Assembly (NCBI GenBank): GCA_902729315.2 | Contig: LR746267.1 | Location: 5,209,386-5,273,385, forward strand | Reading direction: 5' to 3' | From: Spirodela intermedia | Taxonomy: Eukaryota; Streptophyta; Magnoliopsida; Alismatales; Araceae | Length of the DNA: 64,000 nt | Shown here: positions 38,544-54,500 of the stretch, piece by piece | Numbering within the stretch: the stretch's first letter is position 1 | Layout of the letters: the number at the start of each line of letters is the position of its first letter | Position numbers and translations under genes: made by a program | Notes under the pieces: model-generated | Told to the model about the DNA's origin: nothing | The model's database searches: none | What the model saw: the letters and a program-made list of their open reading frames with translations, nothing else

Positions 38544-41055
38544 CTATTTCTCCTCAAGTGTGTAGATAGTCCTAAGATGTATGAGACCCATTTTTCTCAC
38601 TTCTTGTGTTCTACTTGCTGCAGCCAATCAGTATCCTCCCTTCCTTTCTGCCATTGTAGGATTTCCACCTCTCCAAACGACCTCTGCCATTTTTCTCATT
38701 GTGATAACAAGGACATTAGGCGTATTAAAGGAAGATGACGAGAATCCATTTATGGCTCTAACATGATAGTTGTTCTGGTACCAAAAATATAGTATTTATC
38801 ACAATAGATCCTTGTTATCGCCAGAGGTAATTATTCTTCCAGTCCTCCAGACTTAAGAGCGATATATCTCAATTTGTTAGCTACCCTCTGGTCTCAAGGG
38901 TAATGAATCCATATTCAATTAACCTTTCTATTTCTATGACACAGTATTTATCTCTAAGTGAAGTTGGTGGGCAATATTTTGTCCCAAAATCAGTGACCAG
39001 TTTGTCTTCAACATTACTAATATTCATCAGAGATTTTTTTTGGCCATTTTGAAGGAAGATTACTCATATATATTAGTAGGGAAGTCGGCCTTTTCAAAGG
39101 ATTAGCCCCTTGAAAAGGAAAATTTCTTGAATATTTTATACAATGCTCCACTGGGAACCGCCTTTTCAAGGGGGTAGCCCCTTAATCCTGTTTGTCGCCG
39201 AGTCAAGCCTTGCAATCAACTTGGGGTTGGGAGGGGGATTTGATTGGGCCGTTCAAAACATTATCTGGTGCCTGTTCTTGATCGGAAGCTCATTTCTTTT
39301 AGTGGGAGAGAACGATCAAATTGGAGGGAAGTCATTCACGGTTCTCAACTAACTGCTTATCATTTCCCTTTTAGTTTTCATTCTTTTCATATACGCTGTC
39401 TGAGTATACGGTGCTCAGGTGGTCTTCGGGTGGCCTTCAGGTGGGCTTCAGGTGGTCTACCTCCGGCAGCTGTTCGGAAAATTTGTAGCGTATAACAAAG
39501 TGTAGAAGCGTCCTTCTCACCTGGGGCAGGTGTGTTTTAGTGGAGTACTTGTAATAGTATATGAAGTACTTGTAAGCTGGTAAAACGAAATATTACTTGC
39601 TATATGGAAGGTCAATAATTATTTTTTTGCCTCTTTAAGGACGCACATATTCTGGAGCAAAATGGTTTTTCTCAACCTAGAAAAATCGTTTTTACCCTCC
39701 CACTACTTTAGGGCTTAAGGATTCTGATTTTTCCCTTTGTGGATTTAAGATATGATAGCTTCTATTGCATTATCTTGGTATAGCTGTGGTGCTAGGCCTC
39801 TAGGCGTGCTCTTTTTAGGAGTTGAATTCTTCCTATTGTAGGTCACACATTGACTGCCCAATTGTTTGACCCCTTCAGGCATTCCAAGTTGGGTGAGTCA
39901 ATTCATCTTTAATAAGAAAAATACATAATGATGTTCCTAATGGTTTCACTCTACGTCAACTCTACCATCATAAGGATTCTTAGGTTATATGAGGCAATGG
40001 AACTTATGAAGTAGTGGAAATCATACCAAGAATATATTAGGCATGAGATCCTCGGTCCTCCATCATTTGGTCCGCAAGGGCTGATTTGGATGTCCCTTCA
40101 ATCTATAACTATCAAAATAACACCCATTCCATCCAAAGGGGTTGCTTGAATTTATGAGCAAATATAATACTTTAGAGAAAATAAAAATATTTTATTGATG
40201 CAAAAATGTGACATTATAATACGTGAGCACTTAAACAAGCTATAATTTATTATTAAAACATAATAAATAATTAAATTAAAAATAACTATTTACCAATCCT
40301 ACAAAAAAAATGTTATCTCAACATGTTCTGGGCATGTTGGATTATATTTGAGTCTTTGATGTATTTTGAGCTTCAAAATCTTAGTGCTCTAAGTTTCACA
40401 TTTTTGAGATGCCTAGACAACAAGTTTTGGACATTCGTTATTTCTATGAGTTGTGTTGTACATCAACCTCTCTTACGTAGAAACAACTCATCCTTCAATC
40501 TTCATGTGGCACTGCACTACATAGTATCATCAAAAGTAGTCACATTAAATGTTAAATATATGGTACTTCTAGTGGTAAGTAAATGATATAACAAAAAGGA
40601 ATTTCATTAATCTCTTGTAAAAACTAGAATCAATCAATTTTTATTCTAATTTACCATTTTGCTCTATCCTCTAATGTTTTCAAGCAGTCTAAACCACAAA
40701 CTCATAAGCCTTGCTTATTTCTTGGGGTTTTTTTCTACTCAGTTAGTAAAACTTTTCTTAACACATGCATGAATTGGTCCTTATAATGTAATGTTTACAA
40801 CTCCAGTTAGAACATAATTTCACATCTTCTGTTAGGTCACTAATCCAGAATAAATTATCTAGAATTAGTCTAGTGCACATGCTTTTAAAGATAGCCCTTT
40901 ACCATCAATAATGTGGAAATAAAGTAAACACAACTACAACAAATGAAGAAGTTCCATAGAATGTGACCCCATAGTCATCAATCTGACTCATAATAAGCTA
41001 AATCATGTTAAAACATTTATTATAATCATTCATATAATTATTTTCTAATTTTCCC
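38544..41055. other. AT-rich spacer, no gene recognised
   Basis: Short frames only, with lower GC towards 40 kb. It contains an inverted repeat at 39089-39118 and an 11-bp minisatellite at 39418-39461. Otherwise nothing recognisable. Confidence 0.5.
39418..39461. repeat. Four-unit 11-bp minisatellite
   Basis: Units GGTGGTCTTCG, GGTGGCCTTCA, GGTGGGCTTCA and GGTGGTCTACC follow head to tail without gaps. Confidence 0.8.
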
Positions 41056-41059
41056 AACA

Positions 41060-42830
41060 ATATACATGATGTTTGCAATTCTCATGGTTTAGGCACCTTT
41101 TATAGGACACTCATACGAAATTTCAATTCTAGAGCTACTCCTATTATTGCATGTATGAGAAAAGGAAATTTTACTAAGACTAAAGTAGCATATAAAAGTT
41201 TTATACTAATTAAACAATTATGTCATTTTCTTATATTAGCTCTTCTAAATTTTGATAAATTATTTTTAGTAGAGTGTGATGCATCAATTATTGGAGTAAG
41301 AGCTATGTTATCCCAAGAAGGTTGTCTAGTTACATCCTAGAGTGAAATAATGATTGAAGTCATATGGAAATAGACAACTTACGAATAAAAGTTTCATGTT
41401 GTCGTTAGAGCATTACATACTCTTAGAAATATTACTTAATTTAATGATAATTTATTTTATTTACTAAGATTCAAGCTTTAAAGTCTATTAATAGTCAAAT
41501 TAGTATAAATAGAATGTATGCAAGATGAATCTCAATCATTCAAAAGATTACCTTTCTCATCAAATATAAATCAAACAAAATGAATCAAGTTATTATGCCG
41601 GCTGAAATTATTGGCTTTAAATATCTGAAAGAATTATATGCTAAAGAGGGACTTTACCCAAATTTGGAATTATTACAAGTAGAATAAAGCAACCAATAAT
41701 TTTTTTATTCAAGATATTTATCTTTTTCATGAGAATTAGTTATCCATCCATTCTGCAAACTTCACTATATGAAAATTGATTTGATAATTACATGTAGAAG
41801 ACTTGGGAGACATTTGGGGCAAGATAAAACTTCACAAATGATACAAGAATAATTTTACTAGCCTCAATTGAAGAAGGAAGTTCAAAAATTTTGTACCAAA
41901 ATACCAAATTTGTCAAATTAATCAAGGGCATTGCTAGGACAGAAGTCTATCTACTCCACTATAAATTGCCATGGGTTGACATTTTTATAAATTTATTTTA
42001 GGATCACCTCATAATATAGGAACATACTCTATTTATGCGGTTGTAGATAGATTTTTAAATATTACACATTTTATTGCATATAGGAAGTGAAATGATGATG
42101 TAAAAATAAAAAAGTTATTTTTCAAGGAGAGTTTATTTGAATAGGGTCTTGAAGTCTATCACTTCATATTGAGATTTAAAATTTCTCTCTTATTATTCTT
42201 GTATTCTTTGGAATAATTTTAATTCATGTTTTAAATTCAGCTCTACTAGTCATCCACAAACTCATGGTCAAATAAAAGTGGTCAATAGGATATTCAGAAA
42301 TTTAATTTACTATGTTTCAGGAGAAAAATAAAAATAGTGAATTTTTCTCTTGATCAAGCTGATTTTTCTTATAACTTCATAGTAATCTTTGTTATCAATC
42401 GTTTCTTTTTTTCATCCAAACTTTTCTTTAGATTTGGTGAATTTACTAAAATTATCTCACACATGCACTAGAGAAAATATTATGGTGGAAAATATTAAGG
42501 CAATATATGAATATGTCATGGAATATCTTTGGTGCATGTTTAAGGAGAGAGCTGATAAAAAAAAAGCATAAAGATTTTTGAAGTCTATAATCTAGTTATG
42601 ATCTATTTGAGCAAAAAAAAATAGTCATTAAGAAATTATAGCAAGGTCAGTCCTAAAAAGTATAGACCATTCAAAGTACTTTAGATGGTTAATGATAATG
42701 CTTATCTCATTAACTTACCAAAGATTGTGAGAATATCTTCTACATTCAATTTAATAGATTCATATGACTATTATCTAGAGATAACTAAAGACTCAAGGAT
42801 GAGTTTTTTGAAGTAGGGGAGACTAATACA
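41060..42830 (+). mobile_element. Ty3/gypsy retrotransposon pol relic
   Basis: A decayed plus-strand pol region. IHDVCNSHGLGTFYRTLIRN at about 41066 matches the end of the gypsy reverse transcriptase (HGLATFYRRFI). Then come LALLNFDKLFLVECDAS and RAMLSQEG of the reverse transcriptase/RNase H junction. After several stops come integrase remains: GSPHNIGTYSIYAVVDRFLN with THFIAYRK (about 42003-42088) and SSTSHPQTHGQIKVVNRIF (about 42240-42297). The terminal NDNAYLINLPKIVRIS and ISSTFNLIDSYDYY phrases end near 42780. A purine stretch, GAAGTAGGGGAGA, at 42811-42823 may be the polypurine tract before a lost or diverged LTR. Gag, protease and most of the reverse transcriptase are not seen. Confidence 0.8.
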
Positions 42831-45800
42831 TCACAATTTTAGTTCAATTCAAGTGGACTAGAGGCCTAGGATGATGTAGGGCAGTTTCAACTCAATTCAA
42901 GTAGAATAGAGGCCTAAGATATATGAAGACATAATTCAAACCAAATTCAGTTCAAGATGGCATAGAAGGAGATTGGGACACATCTTAAATGTGTCAATAT
43001 CTCAATTCTCATGTTTATTCTTATTTTTCATTTTTTTTAATTATAAATAATCTCCCTAAACTATTAAGGGCATTCCACAAAAACCTTCCTTTTCTTTAAG
43101 AGGCATTTTAACAAATTTCTCTTTTTCTAAGTTATTTGTAACTAGAATTCAACATATAAAAAGCCCTCCTTTGTAGCCACAAAGGCATTCATTATTTCAT
43201 CAATCTATTTTCAAGTTCCCTTTCTCTCCAAAGGTTTTCTATCTATAGTAGTGGATGTCAACACCCATGTGGATTGAGGGCCTCTTTCTTGATCCTGTGG
43301 ACTCATGATCAATCCCTTTTAAACTTTAGGAACTAAATCTCTTCATTGTGTGGACTCAAGGTGAATAGTTTTCAATAAAATCTTGTTCCTTGTTGACTCA
43401 AGGTCATGATTTTACTTTCAAAATACTTAAAAAGAAAAAATAAATGTGATTGAATCATCAATTCTTCTTGTTTTTTATATGCCAGTTTACCACTTATGTT
43501 TGACCATTATTTTTTGGCTGACATGTAGAGCTAAATTTTAAACATAAATCAAATATTTTATAAAGAGTGTCAAAAATGGGTTAGAAATTTAGGATCTCCA
43601 TTTGAAGTGATAGACTTTGGAGCTCAATGGAAATGAATTATCTCCTTAAAAGATAAATTTAAAATTTATACAATATCATTTATCTTCTACATGCAATGAA
43701 ATGTGACATCTTTAAAAGCAACCACAAAAATAAAATTTGCTTCTCTGCGTACATGGTAATCCTAAAAATAAATCCATAGAAATGTAGAGTTGGCAGTGTG
43801 AGTATGTAGAGTTGTGCTTTGGTAATGTCTCTTATTATTTGAAAACTTTGGCATCATTCTACAAAATTTCAAATTTTCTTCTTCAATTGAGGCTAAAATA
43901 TCATTCTTATATCATATGTAAATCGTTTTCATGCCCCACATGTTTTTCAAGTCCTCATACACATAATCCTAGAATCAACTTTTGTTAGTGTGAAGTTCAT
44001 GGATTCCATGGCTAATTCTCATAAAAAGGATAATTTTCTTGAATATGAAAATCTATTTATTGATTTATTTATTTACATTCGTTCCAAATTTGGGCAAAAC
44101 CTTCATCTTCAAAGCCATTGATTTCAACACACATGGTGACTTGTAATATTGATTTTTTGTCAGTACATGAGCAACTCAATTCATCTTGCTTGATTAATGC
44201 TTTATCACAAAAGTAAACCTTTGAATGGAACATATCCATATTTTCAAATATATCTGATAATGTATCTATTTGTCCCTTCAATAACTACATGCATTGCACA
44301 ATGGATGTGAAGATGTATCTATCTTTCTTGATATATCATGGCTTGGACAAATGGACACATCATCAAATATATTTGAATAGTCATCATATGTTCATTGAAA
44401 ATGTTAAACTCCTAAATCATATATATATATATATAGATATATAATCATGTAGTAAATTAAAATAAGGGTATGATAGTAAAAATGTATGGTTATTACATCC
44501 CTCCCACGTATCTAGACATCATTTTTAACAAAGTAATACGCATTCTGATGACCCATCTTGTCTCATCGAGTCTCATTACTGTATGAATAGCATTGTCACC
44601 TAAGATACATAAACATAATCTGTAAAAATCTTAAGATTGGATTTTTTATTATTACCCTTGGTTTAAATAAAAGAGCCTTTATGGTCACTAAGCTGAAATA
44701 CTATAATCATATCTCACATTTGGCTGAAATATTATAATATTATTCTAATTTCTCACTTGTTATGATTTTTTGTCCCTAAGTAGTAGTGTACATTATCAAG
44801 ATGAGGGTGTGATGATTTGATCTTTTTTTTCTAGTTCTTTCTTTTGTACTCACATTTTCTTCTAGAGCTTGGCATTGTAAATTCATAGCATGTTTTATAA
44901 TGATCTACTAACTTTTTCATGAACATTGTCCTTGAGTTCAACTATCTTTAGAAGGTTATACTCTTGAGTTCTAGACTCAAATAGCCAACTCAATATTTTC
45001 TTAGCAATGATCAAAGCTAGCATTAAACATTAAAAGTTGTTTGATTTATATGAATCTTTGTGAAATTTTAGTGTTAGATTCAACAATTATATTTAGCACC
45101 TTGGGATCAACACTTGAGAGCTTATGATACTTGTTTGAGTTAAAGAAGACTACAAGAAAAGTATAAAACTAAAATTTGACAATTGTTGAAGAGAGGCTTT
45201 CCGCAGTATCGTTTGTCATTGCAAGCTAAGTCCCTCAAATGAGAGTTTGTCAAAGATTTTATATATTCATAAGTCAAAACTCCATCTCAAGTTCTTACAA
45301 GCCCATGTTTTTGCTCTTGTGAGAGCTACAATTACTTACTATGAAAATATAACATGTAACAAGTTAATGACAACATATTGTAAATAATGAATGGAGTTTG
45401 GGCGAGTAGAGTAGATATTTGACTCTACTAATGTAAAGTTTATGAAAATTCATGCGTCTGTTTGTAAACCGAAAAGTTTGATGCCTATTTTCTTCGGATT
45501 TATATGTTGGAAAACAAAATGCCACTGAGTTTGATTAAGAAAGATCAGACACCTGTTTTAAGGCTTGTTATTAAAAGACACTAGAATATATTCAAAACCA
45601 TTGGGATCTACAATTATGATTACAACAAAAATTCATTCAAATCATTAGAATATTCAAACTATATGACTACATCATTCATTTTGACATGGTTATGAACTAG
45701 CCTATTGATCAATATTGTATAAAGCTATGTCGGTGAGAATCAGTATTATAAACCATTAAATATAATAGATAAATTCTATTCATGATGTGAATGAAAATGG

Positions 45801-46672
45801 GTTGAGTCAAAGATAGCATACTTTAAATTTTGATAAGTGAAAAGTACATTGAAACATATCATTCCAAAAAAAAAGTAAAATTTGAGCAACCACAATGAAT
45901 GCAAACCAAAATTTGAGTAACCATTAGAAGCCATTTAAAAAAGGGACTAACATAATGTCATATTTTACATGAGCCAACACCCACAAGTAGAGGACTAACA
46001 CTTTTCAATTATAGTCAAAACTTGTAATTAAGGTCCCAACACTCAGAACTTATGTACCGACACCTTCACAATAACAAAGGAAGTGAGATTACAAGTATCC
46101 CAACTTAAAGGATCAAATGCCAACACCCAATAGTTCCATTAGATAGAAGTGTCAACACTTATCATGTAGTGACAAAAGAACTATTGAATCTTTCCAAGTA
46201 AAAAGGCCTGATCATGTAGTGATTCAATGAATTTAGAATTTTGAGGTCTTAACAGTCTTTTAAAAATATGAAATTTTAGAGTACTTCATTAGCACCTCTT
46301 TTAGAGATGTATAAGAGAATGAATTCTTTAAGATTTTTTATATGGGGTCATTATAGAGGAAGTTTTGTTGCAAGGAAAAAAAATTAGTTGATGCCCTTAA
46401 AAACCCAACTTGAGCAAGACATGGTTCCCCCAAATAAATTTTCATAAATCAAATAGTTAGTAGGCAGACTATATATTTAATTGTATCTAAGAAATATTTC
46501 TATAGTCAAACTCAGCTTGAAGATCAAGAATCTTTGTCCACCTTGTAAACTCTCATATCAACCAGCCTATGTCCCGCTCAACTATGTTGAGCATTATAAA
46601 TCATTAGATATCATGTGAAATTTAATGATTTGGATCGTACTTGAATATTACTCCATTGGGAATGCACAAGGG

Positions 46673-46708
<36 letters not shown>

Positions 46709-46920
46709 TGTTAAAGGTCAAAAAAGGATAAGATCTGATACATACAAGGGCCACAAATGACAGATGACGGGTCAAAACATCACCCATGAAATCGCAGCTG
46801 AGGAAACCAGGAACAAAATATCTCCCTCCCTCCCTCTCTCAAAAATATCTTCCCCTCCCCTCCAGAGACCGCCCCCAGGGGAGGAGAGAAAGACACAGCG
46901 ACCACCTAGCCCTCCGGCGA
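42831..46920. other. AT-rich repetitive spacer, no gene recognised
   Basis: Possible LTR remains of the gypsy element follow the purine tract (to about 43460). Further on there is only AT-rich sequence with short frames, an AT dinucleotide run near 44419-44443, many CCAACACT-like words at 45970-46170, and a GA run at 46677-46703 in the presumed chlorophyllase promoter. Confidence 0.5.
46677..46703. repeat. (GA)n run in the chlorophyllase promoter
   Basis: A GA run of about 27 bases ends 225 bp before the chlorophyllase ATG. Position and sequence fit a BPC/GAGA-type element (inference). Confidence 0.6.
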
Positions 46921-46927
46921 CACCATC

Positions 46928-48048
46928 ATGTCGGCAGGAGCCCGTGTTTTCCGGCTGGGAAACCACGAGGTGCAGCTGCTAAACGTCGAGCCGGGAGGCG
47001 CCGCCTCCTCTCGCCTGCCTCCGAAGCCGCTACTGATAGCCTCCCCGACCGACGGAGGTGACTTCCCCGTGCTTCTCTTCCTCCACGGCTACCTCCTCTA
47101 CAACTCCTTCTACTCCCAGCTCATCCGCCACATCGCCAGCCATGGCTTCATCGTCGTCGCCCCCCAGGTCCCTCCGCTCCCTTCTTCCACCGATGTAATA
47201 ATCTTCCTCCCCCTCCTCCGCCCCTAAACCCAACGCCATCCCTCCTCCGCAGCTGTACACGCTCTCCGGGCCAGATTCCACCGCCGAGATCCACTCCGCC
47301 GCCTCGACGGCGGACTGGCTGCCCGTCGGCCTCCCGCCCGTGCTCCCGCCGTCTGTGCGGCCGGACCTCGCCAAGCTCGCCGTCGCCGGCCACAGCCGCG
47401 GCGGCAAGGTCCTGCTCCTCCCTCCCTCCCTCCATACCAGCAAACAGAAATTTATTTTCTCACTCAAAACCAGCACGAGACGATCTGATTCCTTCATGTT
47501 TCCTGCAGGTCGCGTTCGCCCTCGTGCTGGGCCGAGGCGCGAGGGCATCGCTGAGCTTCTCCGCCGTGATCGGCATCGACCCGGTGGACGGCATGGGCCG
47601 GGGGAAGCAGACGGTGCCGCCGGTCCTCACCTACGTGCCCGGGTCCTTCGCCATGGAGGCGGCGGCGATGGTGCTGGGCTCCGGCCTCGGGGAACTCCCC
47701 CGGGGGCCCCTCCTCCCTGCCTGCGCGCCGGCGGGGGTCAACCACCGGGACTTCGCCGCAGAGTGCTGCCCCCCCTCCTGCTACCTCGTCGCCGGCGAAT
47801 ACGGCCACGTGGATATGCTTGACGATGCGCCGCCGGGTTTGCGTGGGAGGGCGACCCATTGTCTCTGCAAGGCCGGCGCCGCCAGGGGACCCATGAGGGC
47901 CTTCGTCGGTGGCGCAGTGGTAGCGTTTCTGAGGGCCTTCTTGGAGGGGGACCCGAGGGACCTCCTGGCTCTGAGGGACGATCCCGCCGCCTCCCCCGTC
48001 TCTCTCTCCGCCGCAACGTTCCTCTTGGAGGAAACGGTCACCTGCTAG
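46928..48048 (+). CDS. CLH: Chlorophyllase (chlorophyll-chlorophyllido hydrolase)
   Basis: Chlorophyllase removes phytol from chlorophyll, giving chlorophyllide. Three exons fit: 46928-47167, 47253-47408 and 47509-48048 (TAG), with all introns in phase 0, giving 311 aa, the usual size. The lipase-type nucleophile motif GHSRGGK ends exon 2, followed by VAFAL. The LLFLHGYLLYNSFYSQLIRH oxyanion region is in exon 1. The IGIDPVDGM segment carries the probable catalytic Asp, and the catalytic His is likely in GEYGHVDMLDD. The N-terminus (MSAGARVF) does not look like a long transit peptide. That bears on the debated location of chlorophyllases: vacuole/ER or plastid envelope rather than stroma is possible here. 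GC is very high in the coding exons. It stands on the same strand as NOL, about 40 kb away. Confidence 0.93.
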
Positions 48049-50602
<2,554 letters not shown>

Positions 50603-51018
50603 TCATGGCATGAAGAGCTTGCTGCCGCACTTGCACCGCCAGGCCTCGGGGTAGTAGTCGAGGGGGATGATCCGACCGGGGTGGACGGCCACGTGGACGG
50701 GTCGGCAGGGGGAGCACCTGCCGCACCTGGCGCGGCACGTGGGCGGGGACGACCCGGGCCCGACGAGTCGCCTCCGGGCGGCGTCGCCGGCGGCGACCCG
50801 CAGGCTCACCTCCGCCTCCTCGCCGTCACGGGCGGCGCCGCCCGCCAAGCTTCCTCCTGGGAGTCGGAAGCAGCGGTGAGGGAAGCGATAAATTGAATTG
50901 GGCTGCATGGGAGTCTCAGAGGATCGAGCAATAAATAGATCTTGCAGAATGTAGCCATTCTAGCCCGCTGCTCGGTATTCATGTCTCGTTTCTCTCTCTA
51001 AACACCGGCAGCAGCATC

Positions 51019-51064
<46 letters not shown>

Positions 51065-51273
51065 CTTCTTCTTTCACGGAATTTCTTCGCTAGGGTGGCC
51101 GGCTCTACCGGCAGGCTGCCGGAGAAAGCGAAGGAGGGCGATGATAAAGAGAGAGAGAGATAGAGAGAGAAAGAGTGCGGGGTCTTACCTAGGGCCGTGG
51201 CGAAGAAGAGTAGGGCGACGGCGGCGATGGCGGAGAGGCGGCGATGCCGGCGGCCGCCGCGGGAGGTGGCCAT
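50603..51273 (-). CDS. EPFL: EPIDERMAL PATTERNING FACTOR-like secreted peptide (EPFL1/2/3 group)
   Basis: EPFL peptides are secreted ligands of ERECTA-family receptor kinases, and TMM modulates some of them; they pattern stomata, leaf margins and stems. On the minus strand exon 1 is 51273-51189 and exon 2 is 50856-50603 (TGA), joined in phase 1, giving 112 aa. Exon 1 encodes a signal peptide (RRLSAIAAVALLFFATALG). The mature end has six cysteines (TCRARCGRCSPC ... WRCKCG) with the conserved GPGSSPP before and YYPEAWRCKCGSKLFMP after. The short loop (PVHVAVHPGRIIPLD) and the YYPEAW phrase place it in the EPFL1/2/3 group rather than with EPF1, EPF2 or STOMAGEN. A GA run lies inside the 332-bp intron. 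Start is the only ATG giving a signal peptide. Confidence 0.9.
51018..51063. repeat. (GA)n microsatellite in the EPFL intron
   Basis: An AG run of about 45 bases on the plus strand (CT on the coding strand), within the predicted intron. Confidence 0.9.
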
Positions 51274-51484
51274 GGAAGGCTACTGAGGGAGGGGAGGGGA
51301 GAGGTGGCCGACGGCGGGGAGGTCGTAGCGGTGAGGGCGAGCCCGAGTCCCGCGGTGGAGGTGCACCAGTACCCACTGTGAATACTATTATTGCAAAAGC
51401 TCCCTGGTCAAGTCAAACAAAACCCCGACTCTCCGGCACACGGACGCGGAGAAAGATTGAGAAGAGAGAGAAACAACCCATAGG

Positions 51485-51519
<35 letters not shown>

Positions 51520-54500
51520 ACAAGTATAGGCCCCAGGACCGAGCTTGGGGGGAGGGGTACGAACAGTTCTCTTTCGAGAATTTACGATAGTACCACTATA
51601 CCCTCCGAGGTTGGAAAATCCGCGAAATGTTGACCGTTGGATTGGGAACTGACGGTCAGGTGGAAAGCACGACTGAAGGGGACACGTCAGGTGAGGGAGA
51701 CCAGCTTTGCCCCCTCTGGAAAGCCGCCGAATGGGGGGGAGCATGGAGAGCACGACTGGCAGTTAAGTCCCGTCAGGGTCCACTCATCGGACGGCGGTGG
51801 ATGGTCGAAATCATTACCCCGAGGTGATGATCGGCAGGATCGTGCGGACGGGATGCGACGCCGCCCACTCCGGCCGTTGAGCCTCGATCCGATCTCCACC
51901 GTTGGATCTTCCGTGATGTGATCGCCGTCACCGACCAGGGAGAAAAACCCACCGCCCCGCTGACCTCACGATTGGGAGACTGGACGTGATCGCCGACGGT
52001 GGTGATGATGATTCGTGGGAAGATCCTGTCCGTCCGATCGACCACGACATAGCATCCCCGAGGTAGCCCATCATCATCGGACGATTCCAGGGATCCACCC
52101 ATGGGAAAGCTACTCCCTAGCACGTGCGCCCCAACGTGCGAGCGCCACCCAGCCATTATTGCCCTCTCTTTCTCTCTCCTCTCTCTCTCTTGACGTGTAT
52201 CCACCTGACACTGACAAACAATTCAATGAGAAGGGACCCACGCGCGGCTGTCCCTAGTCAGAGCTCGCACGCTGGCAGGGGCCGTTCCGACCGGGCGGGT
52301 CCCACGTGCCCTCTCTGGTCGAACGGGATCGTCGGTGGTGGGGACCACCCGACAGCGGCACTGAAACACTATCGGTTTCTTTACCGGGTACGGATCCCAA
52401 TGTGGAAACCCGCATGTCAGTTTCCGAACCCGCGAAAGTCGACCCAAGGGCCCCTCTCCCTCTCTCTCTCTCTGTTCTCTCTCTCTCTACCTCTAGCTCT
52501 ATTCAGTCTCCCTCTCTATTTCTAGCTCAACGGTGTCGTTCCTCTTTCGGGGTGGCACAGAGAGAGAGAGAGAGGGAAATGTGGAGCTAGAAATGTGGGG
52601 GAGTTGCCAAGAAGGGAGGCAGCAGGGAGGGCCTTGCCGGTTCGGGGAATCCGGCGGCCGGCGGCGAGCCTGCGCCGGTCTCCGGCGAGTTATTCTTTTC
52701 AGGAGGCGTGTACGTAAAGAAGAGCGCATGTGCGCTCACGGGACGTCCCTCCCCTTGTCACTTCCCTCTCCTCTCCCCATAGCTCTCTCTCTCTCTCTCT
52801 CTATAACTCTATATATCTAGGTCCCTCTCTTCCTCTCTCTCTCTCTCGCTCTGAATAGCTCTATCCGTCTACGTAGCCCCCTCTTCTCCTCTCTCCCTCT
52901 CTCCCCCTCCCTCCCTCCCTCTCCATAGCTCTTCATGCATAGTTCCCTCCTCTCCCCTCTCTCCTTTTCTGCCCCTCTCTTGCCGTGCATGGCTGGCTGG
53001 CTGGCTGGCTCTACACACATAGCTCTCGACTCTCTCTCTCTCTCTCTCTTTGCCTCTCTCATCGGCGGCGGGTTCTCGGCCTCGACCCACGTCGCCGCCG
53101 CTCCTCGGCGCTGTCCCATTCTCGTTGACGGTGCTGCGTCTCGAGGGAGGATCTCTTTTCCGCGCCTTTTGCTATTCATGTTGACATCAATGTTACCTTC
53201 CGCACGAGTGGGGATCGCCCCCACGTGCGATGGATTACAAAAACCGGTTGGCGGCCCAGATGGGCTGGGTTATTTTGCCATTCGGCGGCCCATTGATCAA
53301 CAAAACAAGTTTCAGAGGAGGGGGGTGGTAATGGGCTGGATAAATGGGCCGATTGATTGATCGAACCACGATTCGATCGAACTGGGCTGACCACCTTGAT
53401 CCTGATGAATTGACTGTTTATCCAGGTCAAACGCGAAGTCGTAGATACTCTTAAGGGGTTTACCTTTTAGGGTTAAACCCGTATTTAGTATGATTTCTCA
53501 GATTTATTCGATAGAACCCACAACGTGGGCGTTGCCCACTTGACGTTGACCTATGGGCCTGTCGGTGGGGTCAATGTGAAAGGGAAAAATAACGTAGTAT
53601 AAAAGTCTACGTTAAGACGGGCGGGGAGATCCCTGGGCCGATGCCGGCCCACGTGAGCTGGCCGATCACATCGCAGAGACTAACAACGATAAAATAATAT
53701 ATATATTTATAATATTGCATTATAAGAATAGTAATCAGAATAGAGATCGGGTGGGGTATTCACCACGTGTCAACCCGAGGGCCACCCTATCCGCTGCAAC
53801 GTGCCAGTTGTCCTATTCGAACAATAGTGTCTAGTCTCACAGCGGCCGTACTTTAACGCATGAGCACCCGACAAAACCATATATTTGTGCGAAAATCATC
53901 AAGAAATTCCCAACTATTGATAACTCACTCCCCTCAATCAGGTCATAAATTATGTCTTCCTTTCAACAGGGGGTTTTTGCTTAAAATTCATCCCTCTCCT
54001 TGCACAAGGCGTTGGACCCATCTACTAGTCCTATCAACCATACAACAATGTTTTTCTTCAAGGAAGAAGACTTACTCCCTATTGAGTGAGAACCCATTGA
54101 TTATCTTGAGTTATTTACTATATAATTTACATTGATAATTACTAAACCACAAGTTGACTTAAATACGTAGACGCATGATCACAGCACCCATTGACTAGTA
54201 AATAATGAAATTAGCTGATTAACTTTATCTATAAAAAAATCATTCTGAACTATCTTATCATATCTCTGGATTCATGATTATGAGGACTCACTCTCAAAAA
54301 ACGTTCATAGATAACTCTCAATGCTTTTGATTTATTGATGACTTTAGTCCATATATGTAATGATCGGATAATGAGATTGAGTTATATATATCCATGGTCA
54401 AATGACAAGCCGTCATATAAACATACTTGTAAGTGTGTCAACTTGGGGCTACACAAGGCCACATTTCTAAGTATGTCCCAAGGAAGGAATATTTTTTGCA

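Noticed and set aside
51773-52204. Frames of 80-143 codons in the GC-rich EPFL upstream region
   Set aside because: No recognisable domain, overlapping frames on both strands, and simple-repeat ends.
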